Below, piece by piece: positions 22,192 to 33,020 of a DNA stretch of 64,000 nucleotides. The translations under genes and the position numbers were made by a program. Below the pieces are notes generated by a model. That model was not told where the DNA came from, made no database searches, and was given only the letters and a program-made list of their open reading frames with translations. The stretch is from positions 24,534,001 to 24,598,000 of the forward strand of contig OX463813.1 in assembly GCA_949825045.1 (NCBI GenBank). Direction: 5' to 3'. The first letter of the stretch is position 1; each line of letters starts with the position of its first letter. This DNA is from Argyresthia goedartella. Lineage: Eukaryota; Arthropoda; Insecta; Lepidoptera; Argyresthiidae.

Positions 22192-22517
22192 GTTTGAAAT
22201 TTTTACAACATTTTGTTCGGATTTGGAGTCCATAGTTTTCATCGAACTTTGGACAGTCTTTTGTACACTATTTAAGCAGAATAGCAAAAACTCTATTTGC
22301 ACCTATGGGAATTAATTAATTTCAGTGGAATTGGGGGCTCGCGTTACCCCAACGACCAATTATGGTCCCTGCAATGACCGCATTAAGTATGGTAAAAAGT
22401 CCTGCAGCGAATGGTGTAAAAACGCTAATTTGGCGCGCTTATTTCGTGCGTTATATGGACCACGGTACGGCATTGGAGTATCTTTACCGACTGTACTTTG
22501 CATTGATAAATGATAAA
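22192..22517. other. No gene recognised
   Basis: Flank of the BEL insertion. Short open frames near 22325-22577 resemble nothing known and run into a SINE. Confidence 0.5.
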
Positions 22518-22715
22518 GGCAACCTCTGTAGAGTTGCGGTTCGAGGTACCTCCCAAGAAAGAAGTCCGTGGTTCTAATCCCGGCTGGGTAAGGAGTGAAA
22601 AAACCCTAGGTCTTGAATGTGTTTATATGTGTGTGACGCAGCTGTTTCTGGTTCCCCACGACATAGGGTACCCTAGTGTGGGGATATAAGCAATGTACTT
22701 GCCTGTATATAAATG
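22518..22715 (+). repeat. tRNA-derived SINE family 1, full-length copy
   Basis: The head starts GGCAACCTCTGTAGAG and has a degraded box B (GGTTCTAATCCCGGC). The body holds TATATGTGTGTGACGCAGCT, GGTACCCTAGTGTGG and AAGCAATGTA. RNA polymerase III promoters of this kind come from a tRNA. Movement would depend on a partner LINE. Confidence 0.75.
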
Positions 22716-23653
22716 TGAAATGTTCGAGAACTTATGTTAAATGTTGTGTAATCACATGAAGTTCACTCAACATCTTGTGATTACATAACATAACCCAGCT
22801 GAACTTAGGATTATACGAGTTCAAAACAGTATGGCAAAATTATATATATCATAAGTTTCGAAAACTCACGTATCATCTTTCAAACATCCATTTAAACTTA
22901 ACGGCCACTTAGAGAGTCTTCAGTTCGGTAGAGATGTTCGGTAAGTTCGGAATCATACAGGGTATAACAAAAAGCGTAATCATATTTTAGGGGGTTGTTA
23001 GGGACAACATTTGAACAACTTTCACAATGAAACCAATTTGATCTGAACAACTTTAATTTTCACTTCTCCACACAGTTTGTGCTGGGCGATCAGTGTTAGA
23101 GTTTGTAAGAAACTCAAAAACCACCCGCGAAGTTGCAAGTCAGCTGTGTACAGCGTATACGTCTCAATGGCTAATGGAGGTTTTAGCGACAGGGTGGTAT
23201 TTAGGGGGGGTGGCGGTTAAAGTTACTATAAACTGGTAATTTTTACATGAATTTTGGCGAGCGAAGCACAACAAAGTAAAGAAGGAAGTAACTTGTTGAT
23301 TTTGATATTTTCGTAGAAAGGTTCTGTGTTTATCAGAAAAATGGATAATTTCTATTATAAATCTTAGTAAACAAAATTTTGTGTTCGAGAGCGATTCGCA
23401 CGTGGCTATTCTTACACTACTCCGCGCGAGCGAAGCCGCCGGCAATGGTTAGTATTATTACGAGCGTGGGGTTCGTATTTGATAGAAAAGCACGAATTAA
23501 TCCACTAAATAAAACACTCACTTTATTACCCAAATTACGTACTTACAATTCACACAAACTGTACTTAAAATCCACTAATTACACACACTATTCACACAAA
23601 GAGTCTTTCTCTCCGATTATCCTTGTACTAGCACTTGATCGCAGTTAAAATGT
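22716..23653. other. No gene recognised
   Basis: AT-rich sequence. ATACAGGGTATAACAAAA at about 22968 resembles the end of a common insect DNA element, but I cannot find its other end. Confidence 0.4.
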
Positions 23654-23664
23654 AACTAACTCGC

Positions 23665-24123
23665 TTCTTCTTCTTCATAATCTTCTCACGCACCCTTTCT
23701 GGGGCGTGGGGAGTCGGGGTCAGGTCGACGGACCTCTTCCCGAAGAATCGCCTCTGTCCACTCCTGTGGACAGGTCATCGGATGGCCCATGCGGGCGGTG
23801 GTCTTGATGTGGCGCTGGTATGCAGCGGGTGATCGCCGGCTAGGCAACCAGGTCGCGTGGCAGGCGGCGGCGGTCGGGCGGGCGCGCGTGGTGCGGCGCC
23901 AGTTCGGCGATGTGCGGAAGGTGTGATGCATCCGCACGCGCGAACATGCCCTTCGCCAGCCTCTGGACAAACTGGTCCACGGTTTCCCATCTTAGGTCCC
24001 TCTGGATTGTCGCGTTCCTCACGTAGCGGGGGGCGCCGACGATGGTACGCAGAGAGAGGTTCTCTTGGGCTCGGAGTCTCCGTTTGTTCATCTCCGAGCA
24101 CAGGGCGTACCATGCCGGAGCCG
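23665..24123 (-). mobile_element. 5'-truncated LINE insertion with 11-bp target duplication
   Basis: AACTAACTCGC occurs at 23654-23664 and again at 24124-24134, exactly flanking a 459-bp minus-strand LINE end. The 3' end is a GAAGAAGAAGAA tail. Severe 5' truncation, an A-rich tail and a target duplication are the marks of target-primed reverse transcription. Confidence 0.85.
23840..24123 (-). pseudogene. LINE RT C-terminal domain fragment
   Basis: Minus-strand codons give APAWYALCSE, NLSLRTIVGAPRYVRN, RDLRWETVDQFVQRLAKGMF and HARPPDRRRLPRDL. This is the region after the RT domain in Jockey-type LINEs. The fragment begins directly at the truncation point and the frame ends near 23840. The 3' UTR fills the rest of the insertion. 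Confidence 0.8.
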
Positions 24124-24267
24124 AACTAACTCGCGCCGGCCGTCGGCGACTTTTATATCCCGCGGAGCCGCTCTGGACACATTGTCCACACATATTGCGA
24201 ATATTCTAGTAAGGACCAGCGTGAGGGCCGAGAACATTCGAGACCATATATGTCTCTCTCTAATGGT

Positions 24268-24388
24268 GCACTCTCTGTCACACCCTTCTCGAATGTTCCG
24301 AGTATAGCAATCTCTTGCTAGTAGTCCTATCTCTGTCACACACTTCTCGAATGTTCCGAGTATAGCTATCTCTTTCTAGTAGTGCTAT
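24268..24388 (+). repeat. Two tandem copies of a 60-bp unit
   Basis: CTTCTCGAATGTTCCGAGTATAG and TATCTCTGTCACAC occur in the same order at 24268-24328 and 24329-24388, with a few substitutions. A further diverged start lies just upstream near 24220. Confidence 0.75.
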
Positions 24389-24447
24389 CTCTGTCACTCC
24401 TACCGGAAATTTCGCCATATAACGATTTTTGCTTCAGAGGCCCAAAA

Positions 24448-24650
24448 GGGGTCCTGAAAACGCCTGAAAACGGGTTTTCAGGTTATGGCGTCATCTGATA
24501 GAGGGTGCCCTGAAACGGACTTGTTTCAGGCGCCTGAAAACGACGGCAACTTGGGTGAAATTTTGATCTTTAGATATGTGATAGAGCAACTTCTGAAACG
24601 GCCTGAAATGACTTTTAAGCCTGCTGAAAACGCCTCTAAAGCACTGAAAT
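24448..24650 (+). repeat. Clustered GCCTGAAAACG motifs
   Basis: The 11-mer or close variants recur at about 24459, 24466, 24529, 24602 and 24622, with inverted forms such as GTTTCAGG and GGGTTTTCAGG. The spacing is irregular, so this is a motif cluster and not a tandem array. Confidence 0.55.
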
Positions 24651-24959
24651 TGACGTTCAAAGTTTTTGACCTAACCCACCGGCATAACAGTATTAAATAA
24701 CTTTCCCACCAATTATTTATTATGCCTGTGTGTGATAATCTAGGACAATGTACATTTTTTATTGCCCAAGATATCTCTATAGATCCATTCAATTACCATC
24801 GTGGGCTTAAGAACATTTTATTTCTTTTGATATATTTTTTCTTAAGTTGGAGACACACTTTGAAACTTACTTAAACCAATAAAGTGTATATCTGTCGTAA
24901 CAATATCATAGAATTTACTATATCATGACATAGCCAACCATGGTTGAATTAGAACTTTC

Positions 24960-25060
24960 ATTGAACGAAGACATATTTTAGGGCAAAATACTGCGGTAGC
25001 CTAGGTGAAGACTAAAGAGGGCGAGCGCAGCGAAGCCCCCGAATAGTCTCCGTGTTAGGT
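24960..25060 (+). repeat. Repeat shared with the MITE at 52.7 kb (inverted)
   Basis: GCGGTAGCCTAGGTGAAGAC and AGCGAAGCCCCCGAATAGTC match 52691-52765 in reverse complement. This may be an internal relic of the same MITE family without its terminal repeats. Confidence 0.65.
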
Positions 25061-25184
25061 CGTCATGTATACCAAATACCAAAAAATACCACGTAGTACT
25101 AAATACATGTGTATTTGCTTTTAAAGACATGTTTTCGTGAAATTAAACGCTTTCTGGTCATTACATGTTATAACAACAACATGA

Positions 25185-25262
25185 CTAGCTCCCTGTCATG
25201 CAAAATGGAATATTGAATAACTGGCTCAAAGTGGGCAAAGCCGTGACGCTATGTTATGTTAT
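25185..25262 (+). repeat. Dispersed repeat, GCTAGCCCCCTGTCACGCAAA family
   Basis: ACTAGCTCCCTGTCATGCAA and AATATTGAATAACTGGCTC match the family at 15329 and 60466. It ends in a TGACGCTATGTTATGTTATG segment. Confidence 0.5.
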
Positions 25263-25302
25263 GTCTTATTATCTTTTCTATATCGTATCTATATATATAT
25301 AT

Positions 25303-25500
25303 GTCACCGGAAAATAATACGATCCGCAAGTTTATAAATTTCCTAGGAAATTTATAAACTTCCTTCTAGATTATATTAGGCTAGGTTAGGTTAGGTTAGG
25401 TTATGTTAGGTTAGGTTAGGATAGGTTAGTATATTTATAAACTTGCGGAAAAAAAATTAGGAAATTTATAAACTTGCGGATCGTATTATTTTCCGGTGAC
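25303..25500. mobile_element. Fold-back MITE with about 41-bp terminal inverted repeats
   Basis: GTCACCGGAAAATAATACGA begins the left arm (25303-25343), and the arm recurs inverted at 25459-25500. (AT)n tracts flank both ends, consistent with insertion at a TA-rich target. It has no coding capacity. The interior holds telomere-like pentamers. The transposase family is not determined. Confidence 0.8.
25378..25430 (+). repeat. Interstitial TTAGG-type pentamer array
   Basis: About ten GGTTA units, several perfect, with three variants (GGCTA, TGTTA, GGATA). TTAGG is the standard insect telomere repeat. Here it sits inside the fold-back element. Confidence 0.85.
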
Positions 25501-25555
25501 ATATATATAACAATACAAAACAAAGTCCGGTTAATTACACTACTTACAACTAAAG

Positions 25556-25727
25556 AACGGCTGGACAGATTTCCGAGAGGTCCCGGTTCGGTCCCCGGCT
25601 GGGGATACAAAAAAAACCCCAGGTCTTGGATGTTTATATGTGTGTGACGTGCCTGTTTCTGGTTCCCACGACACAGGGTATCCTAGTGTGGACCAGAAGC
25701 AATATATGTGCCTGTATGTAAATGTTT
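25556..25727 (+). repeat. SINE family 1, diverged head and complete body
   Basis: GAGAGGTCCCGGTTCGGTCC is the tRNA box-B region. CCAGGTCTTGGATGTTTATA, GGGTATCCTAGTGTGG and AGAAGCAATAT are the body. Confidence 0.75.
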
Positions 25728-27364
25728 ATTTTTATTATTCATATCTTAGCCGCTCCGCTAAAGCAGAATAATTATAAAAATGTAAAAAAAAACGTTCTTT
25801 TTTTTAAATTAAATTAAAAAAAAAAAACATAAGTTTGAAACCCCGCCATCTTTTGCAAATGACAGATCACTCATCATTGACTGTCAGGCGGTACAAAGCT
25901 CGCTGAACCATAATTTTCTTTACTTCAACAGGCTGTATATACATATATAATACGCGCCTATTTATAAATATCTCAATAGGCGGCCCTTAACTTACGTATT
26001 GTATCGGAGGATATAAATGCTTATCTCCGAAAACACATTGCATATTCGGCTAATGTAGCGAAAGTATCGTTTTGGACGATTTTAGTGGTTTAATGAAAAC
26101 ATTATGAGCTTCTAAATGGGTTTATCCAGATTATGTGAGTAGGCTAATAGAGGATATAGCTGGGAAGATAAAATCTCGGTTTTGGTTAGAGATCTAATAA
26201 ACTTCACTTGCGTCACAAAGTCACTAGTCATGTTAACTTTCAGAATAATGCTCTGTAGTAATCACGAAATTAGAATGGGATATTTTCGGAGCAGTTTTTT
26301 TTTAATCTAACAGATGGCGCTGAACTTTTTCCAATAAAGTTATGGTTGTGGCAAACGAAAAATTGTTTGGTTCTCCCATAGTAACTTGTATTCAGCTGAT
26401 CGGGTCAATGTACTGAGGGTTGAAAGTTTCTTGGGGAAAGTTGTTTATAATGATGGGTAAAAAAAACAATCTGTGGAAGTTTCTTCGCCCTTCTTTTCCC
26501 ACAGTGGTCCAATGTAGAGATGTCAAAAAAATAACATTTGCTAAGTATATGTAAATAGCTACAGTTATAAATATATTTTTATTTTGATTTTGTTTTTGGT
26601 ACTATCGTTCCCCAAAATATGGTCAGCTAATTAAATGTCACCTTGTATACCCATAGATATAGATAGATAATACCCCACCAAAGAGTTTCGTTTATCTGAG
26701 ACTCCACCGAACTAGACATCTTTCGTCTCTGTCACACGTCTGGAAACATGCTTTCTTTTTCAACAGTGGAGTAGTATCTATCTTAATGCGGTGGACCAAC
26801 ATAGGACCAACCAATTGGAATCGTAGATCAGCAAGATTGGAATAAATTAAACTATAATAAAGAACGCACTAGTGTACGCACTATTTTTATTTTAATCTCA
26901 TTCCTTTTCGTCCCAAGCTTCAAAAGTATAATGCACACCTAATCCAAAAACATCGTTTAGGTAAATTATTTCCTATATGGAACCTATTTCCGTTCCCGCC
27001 CATCATATGTTAAATCATAATTCGTGCGGATGTGATAGGTCTCCTCCAAGCAAGATTTAAACAGATGGTAACGGAAACAGAAGTAATGTACTAATTACAG
27101 CACACGATGTTACTTTAAGTATGATGCCATTTCGGTTAAACAAATGTCCATCAAAAATCAAATAAATGGAAACGAAAATAGAAGTCGCAAAGGTAACTTT
27201 TGTATCGCATAACGAGACCAGATGTTATTTTAATAAAATGGTGTGATAAAAGGCTACGTCAAACCATAGACAATAAGGTCCGATATAGACGATAAAAGGC
27301 AATAAATTAAAACAAGCGAATCGATGCTTACACTAAATAAGTTTTAAAATTTTCTAAAATGGTA
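25728..27364. other. No gene recognised
   Basis: AT-rich intergenic sequence with homopolymer runs near 25790-25825. I see no coding signal, tRNA or terminal repeat that I can support. Confidence 0.5.
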
Positions 27365-27399
27365 TTTTGACGGACGCGATTCATCACGCGCCGTCAAAA
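27365..27399. repeat. Short hairpin TTTTGACGG...CCGTCAAAA
   Basis: Nine-bp arms with an inner CGCG...CGCG stem give a 35-bp imperfect palindrome. Confidence 0.7.
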
Positions 27400-27783
27400 A
27401 AACACGTCATAGTATTGCAGGAGCACAATAATTTCATAATTTCTTTATTGCACACAACTTATATATGGACAACAAGACTCATATAAGAATAGTGTACAAA
27501 GGCGAGCTTATCTCTAATAAGAGATCTCTTCCAGAAAACCAAATTAGGATGGGAAAGGTCGATTGCTGAGCAGGGGTAGACAATGTGTGCAACAATATAA
27601 TTTAGAACACATCTAAATAACTAATATAAAGATATATATATATATTATATCTAAATAACTAATATAAAACCATATTAACAAAACATACGAGTGCTTACAT
27701 AAATATTATATAATATACTCGTACATGCTAAACATAAATACTATATAAATTTTTATATTTTTTAAATATATATACCAATAAAT

Positions 27784-27990
27784 ACATACGTACTACTTGT
27801 ATTTCTAAAGAGAAAGGTAATGCTTCTTCACGCGACTTTTAAATATATTAAGAGAACGACTGTCCCTGATGGTGCAGGGGTGTGCATTCCACAATTGAAT
27901 GGCCCAGAGTCTAAACCCATGCTCATAGGACGCGGTGTTATGCTGTGGGGTTGTAAGCATTGAAGCCGCGTGAGTTCTCCGAGGCCTGCT
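27784..27990 (-). pseudogene. LINE RT C-terminal fragment
   Basis: Minus-strand codons from 27988 to about 27823 give SRPRRTHAASMLTTPQHNTA, GFRLWAIQLWNAHPCTIRD and FKSRVKKHYLSL, followed by a stop. The LWN..P..IR...FK..VK..Y pattern ends many Jockey/CR1-type ORF2 proteins. Only the last 55 or so residues remain. A T-run on the plus strand (27994-28014) starts just beside it, possibly the poly(A) of another minus-strand retroelement. Confidence 0.7.
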
Positions 27991-28014
27991 GGAAGACAGT
28001 TTTTTTTTTTTTTT

Positions 28015-28795
28015 GAAATGATTGATGATGATGAAATGAAAATTGTTACATTTTGGAGCTAATTTGGCCTAACACAAATTAAAAATATGTTCACTTGCGC
28101 GTTTATCCGCCGCGCGGCCCTCCGCTGGTCGCTCGCGGCTCGCAGCGCGTTGAGCGTAAGGGTGACCGGCACGTGCCTAGAAATTTAGGATACACAAATA
28201 AGCGTAAAAGTTTTTTTTTACCAAATACTGTTTGTCTATTTATAAATAATGTTTACTTTTTGCTATGGCTCCAAAACTAACCCTGTATATAGGTATTATA
28301 TACCGAGAACATAGTTGGCTTAGTGGAGTAGCGGAAGATTATAAGAAAGTAACTTCTCTCCAGGTCTACAAGTAATCTCAGCCGATCCCAAATAGGATTC
28401 TAGCCAAATGGCGGCAGATCTAACTGCACAAGTTTCGTCGTTCCATATCGATCAGGTTTGTAATGGATTTATAGCACTGTGCTGTGTGGGCGACGAGAAT
28501 TAATAATCTGGGCTGCAGCTGTCAATATCTGGAGATATTCTCGTTCACCGAGTTTAGTGTTCAACTCGAAATATTTTTAAATGGTAAAGTTAGTGTAAGC
28601 GTTTTTAAAACAATGTATGGATCGCTAGTAGTCCGAAATAAAAATATTTGAATTGAAAATTGAATTGAATTAGCTTACCGAAATATATGTATTTCTAATC
28701 TAAACCAAGATCAGAGCCATCTTTATCCAAAATTCAACGGGTGCTTTTTAAGATTACCAAGACACGATATTTTCGTACAAAAACGAATTTTGCGT
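28015..28795. other. No gene recognised; GC-rich patch and repeat-like tails
   Basis: A GC-rich patch at 28095-28165 is open in one frame but resembles nothing known. TTGAATTGAAAATTGAATTG near 28650-28670 resembles the tail of a LINE-derived repeat. CCAAAACTAACCCTGTATAT near 28270-28290 resembles a DNA-element end. Confidence 0.35.
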
Positions 28796-28844
28796 GACAT
28801 TATTTGCATTGCAACATAGGATATGTTGCAATGCAAATAATGTC
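28796..28844. repeat. Perfect inverted repeat, 23-bp arms, 3-nt loop
   Basis: GACATTATTTGCATTGCAAC begins the left arm (28796-28818). Its exact complement lies at 28822-28844. Confidence 0.95.
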
Positions 28845-29056
28845 CACAGTATTACTCCACAGAGGCCATGTGTAAAGTATAAATATTCCTAGCCCTTTGA
28901 TTAACAAATGGCCGCCGCTTTGTCTTGCACCCACTTAAGATAATCTGTCCATCAAGTTATTCCCAACGTCCATTCAAATTATTGATTTTATTTTCGTTTT
29001 TGGGCCAAGTACAATGATATCCAAATAACAGTGGGATTATCAATGACGCCATTTTT

Positions 29057-29526
29057 TAACCCCCGACGACCAAAAGATGGGTGTTATAAGTTTGAAGCGT
29101 CTGTCGGTGTGTCGGTGTGTCTGTATGACTGTCTGTGGCACCCTAGCGGTTCAACGGGTAGACGGATTTTTAGGGCGGTTTTCTGTAAATTGTAGTAGAC
29201 TTGCCTGCTTTGATTCTTAGATATGTTTTCTTCAAATCGGTTTAATAGTTCTAAGGTTATCAGCTTAACAAGAAATTGCGGTCAAACAGGTAGACGGATT
29301 TTAATATGGTTTTTTGTAATTGGTAGTAGACTTTACTGCAATTGTCTTAAATAAGTTTTATTATAATCGGTTCTGTAGTGCGAAGGTTACCAGCTTGACA
29401 AGAAATAGCGGTCAAACAGGTGGACGGATTTTAATATGGTTTTTTGTAATTGGTAGTAGACTTTACTGCAATTGTCTTAAATAAGTTTTATTATGATCGG
29501 TTATGTAGTTCGAAGGTTAACATGGA
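29057..29526 (+). repeat. Dispersed repeat with three modules of about 131 bp
   Basis: The head is TTAACCCCCGACGACCAAAA, then GTGTTATAAGTTTGAAGCGT and a (GTCGGTGT)n region. Three tandem modules follow, each with AGACGGATTTT and GTAGTAGACTT; the GACGGAT motif recurs at 29159, 29291 and 29421. The same head with the same period recurs at 37984, and single-module inverted copies occur at 38931 and 53811. Confidence 0.85.
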
Positions 29527-31046
29527 AACAAGTGAAACTAATTTTAGACTTTTTTGGTTTCATGGGATTTTTTCATTTATAGTTATTATATCTTTGGTCA
29601 ATCAATTGCTGTGGCGATGAGCTAGACCCCTACTATCACGCAAAATAGAAAAGACGAGATGCATTGTTGTTGATGAATTAAAACCGTTATTTTGACCTCA
29701 AAGAGCTCCCTTGGGGTCTCTTTGGGGACAAAATAACAGAGAATCAGACCCGGAAAAACAAGATGAAAATCTAACATTATAGATATTCTCAGCATCCCTG
29801 AGTACAATATTCGGAATAATCTTTTCACTTATCCGACGTAACGTACCTAATTTGGTGATGAAAGTAATATCTCTTAGAGAATCAACGTCAAGAAGGACAT
29901 ACGTTTTCTGGTCATTTGCCAAAAGGCCTTCATGTTAATAGCCTGTGTGTCCACGATGTTGTGTGGTCCAATATTAGTGTGTTATGTTTTCCTGTACTTA
30001 GTTTGCTGGAGGAAATATCCTTATCCGATCGAGTCCCGAATCCCGCTATGAGGCGATTTTGAACCTTATGGCATGGTAATAAAAAATGGGAAAATGTCAT
30101 GTCGACATGGCATTGGGGCTGAGAGAGGTGAGAGATTATAGATATAAGTTCGTCAACACTTTGCCTCGATCTTTGTTTTCATTCAGGATGACAGGTCTTC
30201 AGTTTCCCCCACAATTAGCAGCAATCTACAATAAATCAAAATTAATATCAAAAAATGTTGGGAAGCGCAAATCTCGCAAACGGCTGAACCGATTGTACGC
30301 ACTTTTTTAAACTATTCATTCTAGTCTCAGGAAGTTTGTTACGGAGAGAAAAGTTTGTTATGGAAAACGCAAAGGGAACAGGTAGGTCGTCGGACCCGCA
30401 CACGAAAGGTGCCGTGCCATTGTACACGGGAAAAAAGTAAAACGACAATCTTTTGTACGAGCATAACTTTTTAATTTTAAATAATAAAATATTAAATACT
30501 AGGTAGGACTGCATTCAAGGACGTATGTATCGAAACATTGAAAAAGAGTTTTTTGAATGTAGAATGTAAGTATTGAATGTTAGTATGTACTCAGGTTAAC
30601 GAAAGTCTTTGCTCATTGAAACCGGAAGAAATTGAATAACTTATTTACAGAAATAAAATCAAATATCTTAAAAAACCTAATATTATTAATTATAATTCGA
30701 ATGACACATCACATCATTTATTCAGCGAATGGGTTAAATTTTGACGGCTTAAATGCTATAAGATCTTTGACAAGTGCAATGAAAAATATTGCTTATTATG
30801 TACTCAGTAAGGAATCGCCAAAAGTTATTCTCGATACAATGTAATTAAGAAAAGACCTCTGAATTGTTTTATTTTTTCTGAAATCCTATCTAATTTCGTT
30901 GCGGAACTACATTCAAATATGGACTTTATGTATTCGTAAACTCTCCTTGAAAATCTTTTTAACAAAGTAGCTTAGTTTAATTTTTATCAATTTTTATGTA
31001 GTATGGCAAAGGCAAACAAACACTGACTGAAATTAAGATTAAATTG
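29527..31046. other. No gene recognised
   Basis: Short open frames on both strands (29622-29922 minus; 30086-30310 and 30632-30844 plus) match no family I know. GGCTGAACCGATTGTACGCA near 30281 is a phrase common in dispersed insect repeats. Confidence 0.4.
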
Positions 31047-31110
31047 TAGGGTACCTATTACTAAGCCTCCGCTGTCCGTCTGTCTGTCCTTCAGCGAGAC
31101 GTAGAGGCCC
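31047..31110 (+). repeat. CCGCTGTCCGTCTGTC dispersed repeat, copy 1
   Basis: GGGTACCTATTACTAAGCCT is followed by CCGCTGTCCGTCTGTCTGTC. Related copies start near 31396 and 31797. Confidence 0.55.
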
Positions 31111-31395
31111 CATTAGGGGGTAGCAGCACATGGGTACAAAAAGGATGCATAAATGGATGTGAGAGAGAGGTGAGAGCTCGCTTGCCCCCCCGCTACCCTC
31201 TGATCCCTTAGACGCCCACCGCCCTTCAGAACTGGTTCATCTCTAAATCCAGATTAATATCAAGTGATACATAAGGATCTAACTCGATGTTCTATGAGGG
31301 CAGGGCTAAATATTGCAATAGAATTAAACAAATGACGTTTGTAAAATTAAAATAGTGTAATGGTTTATTGTACAACTGGTTATAGCTGGGCTCAA

Positions 31396-31570
31396 CTGTG
31401 CCACCCTATCACCAACTCTCCGCTGTCCGTCTGTCCGTCCGACCGTCCGTAAGCGGGCTCTATTGGTGAACTGTATTAGGTAGAGTTGAAATGTACATAG
31501 AACGTATATTACAGTTGCTGCTACAGCAACAAACAGTGAGTTGTATATACATTTCTATTTTCACATTTCT
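31396..31570 (+). repeat. CCGCTGTCCGTCTGTC dispersed repeat, copy 2
   Basis: Same head, then TGAACTGTATTAGGTAGAGT and GTTGCTGCTACAGCAACAAA. This is the longest of the three local copies. Confidence 0.55.
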
Positions 31571-31796
31571 ATAAATTAATAATTAAAAGGAGTGCCCAAA
31601 CAAGTGATCATTTTTATGGCCATCTTGTTTTGTTCGTTCATCGGTAAATAGAAAGATTGCTATCTTTTAATAAAAAATAAATGTTTATATATTGGTATCA
31701 GATTTGATTGTATTTCTATATTACGTTACTATATTTCTGCCCACTTACGGTCATGCATAGTTCATGTAAAAGAGTTAAGTTAATCTAAAAACTAAA

Positions 31797-31850
31797 ACTC
31801 CGTTGTCCGTCTGTAGTCTCCATCGTCGGTTTGTCAGAGGGCCGTATGGC
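31797..31850 (+). repeat. CCGTTGTCCGTCTG dispersed repeat, copy 3
   Basis: CTCCGTTGTCCGTCTGTAG and GGCCGTATGGCATG match the family head weakly. Confidence 0.4.
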
Positions 31851-32171
31851 ATGAATAAAGTGTTCCATCGTGTGCGAGTGCGAGACTCGCCCTTGACCGG
31901 GGTCATTTTTTATGTTAGTAATGGACCCTGTAAATAAATTAAATGTAAATAAACAAAGATCTATTTCTAGGATAAATCTTGAAATGATAGCTTAATAACT
32001 ATAATGAAGCAAAATGATACTTAAACTAATCTTGATACTTAATTAAGTCACACACGACCATTAATTTTAATTGTCTGTTTGTCTGATATTTAGATTTCCA
32101 TAATGAGCCCGCATTATTAACCAATTAACAATATTAAATTAGTTGAATAAGTTTATTAATATCGTTTTGTG

Positions 32172-32195
32172 ACTTACTTACTTACTTACTTACTT
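32172..32195 (+). repeat. (ACTT)n microsatellite
   Basis: Six consecutive CTTA units. Confidence 0.9.
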
Positions 32196-32485
32196 AAGAG
32201 CTTAATTGAAGCATTTTTGCTTGATAATTAGCTAAAAATATATAAAAAAATAATCGGTCTGGAAGATCGTACGTAGGTGACAAGAGAAAATACGTAAATA
32301 ACAATTTGTAATAATATAGAATTCTTTACACGGAGAAGTGATAAATAAAGTGTTTCTTATCAAATCGGCTCCATATTAAAAATTTATCAGAATATGTTCC
32401 CAACAACCCCTTTCGTTACACTTGTTTAATTCTGTAAAAACTTGCCATAATCATAAATCATCGAGTTACCTACATATTTAAGACC

Positions 32486-32490
32486 GGGTT
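32486..32490. repeat. Target-site duplication, left copy (GGGTT)
   Basis: GGGTT directly precedes the left LTR and recurs at 37730-37734. Confidence 0.88.
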
Positions 32491-33020
32491 TGTTCGATTC
32501 AAAATCGATACTCGATCGATGGTTTCGGAACGGCCATTTTGAATTTGACGTTGCTGCCAACCTAGCAGTTTTTGACAACTGACTGACGAAAGCCCTCGCA
32601 ATGTAACGCGTATTGATTAGGGTATTGAATTTAAATCGCAAGCCATCTGGATTGTATTCGGGTTCCCCTCAGGATTGTCTATATAGCTGAGTGTGTTGTG
32701 GTTCCCCGAACCAGATAAAGTTCGCATTTACGTGGCCGATTGGTTTTTCCCACGTAACATAACCTGTGTTCGTCGAAGCTGGCCTGCCAGTCATACCTGG
32801 TTGGCTGAAGAACCTGTCTACCAAGAAGAGCCTAGGGTGCACCCGGGCCTTGCAGAGAGACAGGAGGTTGACGGGAACGAGGCACGGACCAGGTTAGATC
32901 GACTCCATAATTAATAGCTCGGTGAATCGCCGACGTTCTCACTTCTTGGCATCTGATCGCTACGCTACCTCGTAGCTGATGGGCCCCTGCGAGGTCATTA
33001 GGTGCCGAGAAGCCTGAACA
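32491..33020 (+). repeat. BEL/Pao 5' LTR (530 bp)
   Basis: Starts TGTTCGATTCAAAATCG and ends AGAAGCCTGAACA. It differs from 37200-37729 at two sites that I found (GGCC/GGGC near 32534, TGCC/TGGC near 33004). TATATAGCTGAG near 32680 could be its TATA region. Confidence 0.95.

Noticed and set aside
23840..24129. Plus-strand and alternate-frame ORFs across the truncated LINE
   Set aside because: They overlap a minus-strand RT C-terminus with clear motifs.
28095..28280. GC-rich open frame as a host exon
   Set aside because: Arginine-rich by composition only. No splice signals or domain that I can defend.
29057..29526. CRISPR array
   Set aside because: The repeats are contiguous 131-bp modules without unique spacers, in a eukaryotic transposon-rich context.
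30086..30844. Open frames of 70-74 codons as small genes
   Set aside because: Length fits chance in this composition and no motif is recognisable.
32426..32914. Identical short open frames at 32.4-32.9 kb and 37.1-37.6 kb
   Set aside because: They are in the two LTRs of the RT-less BEL element and have no domain.
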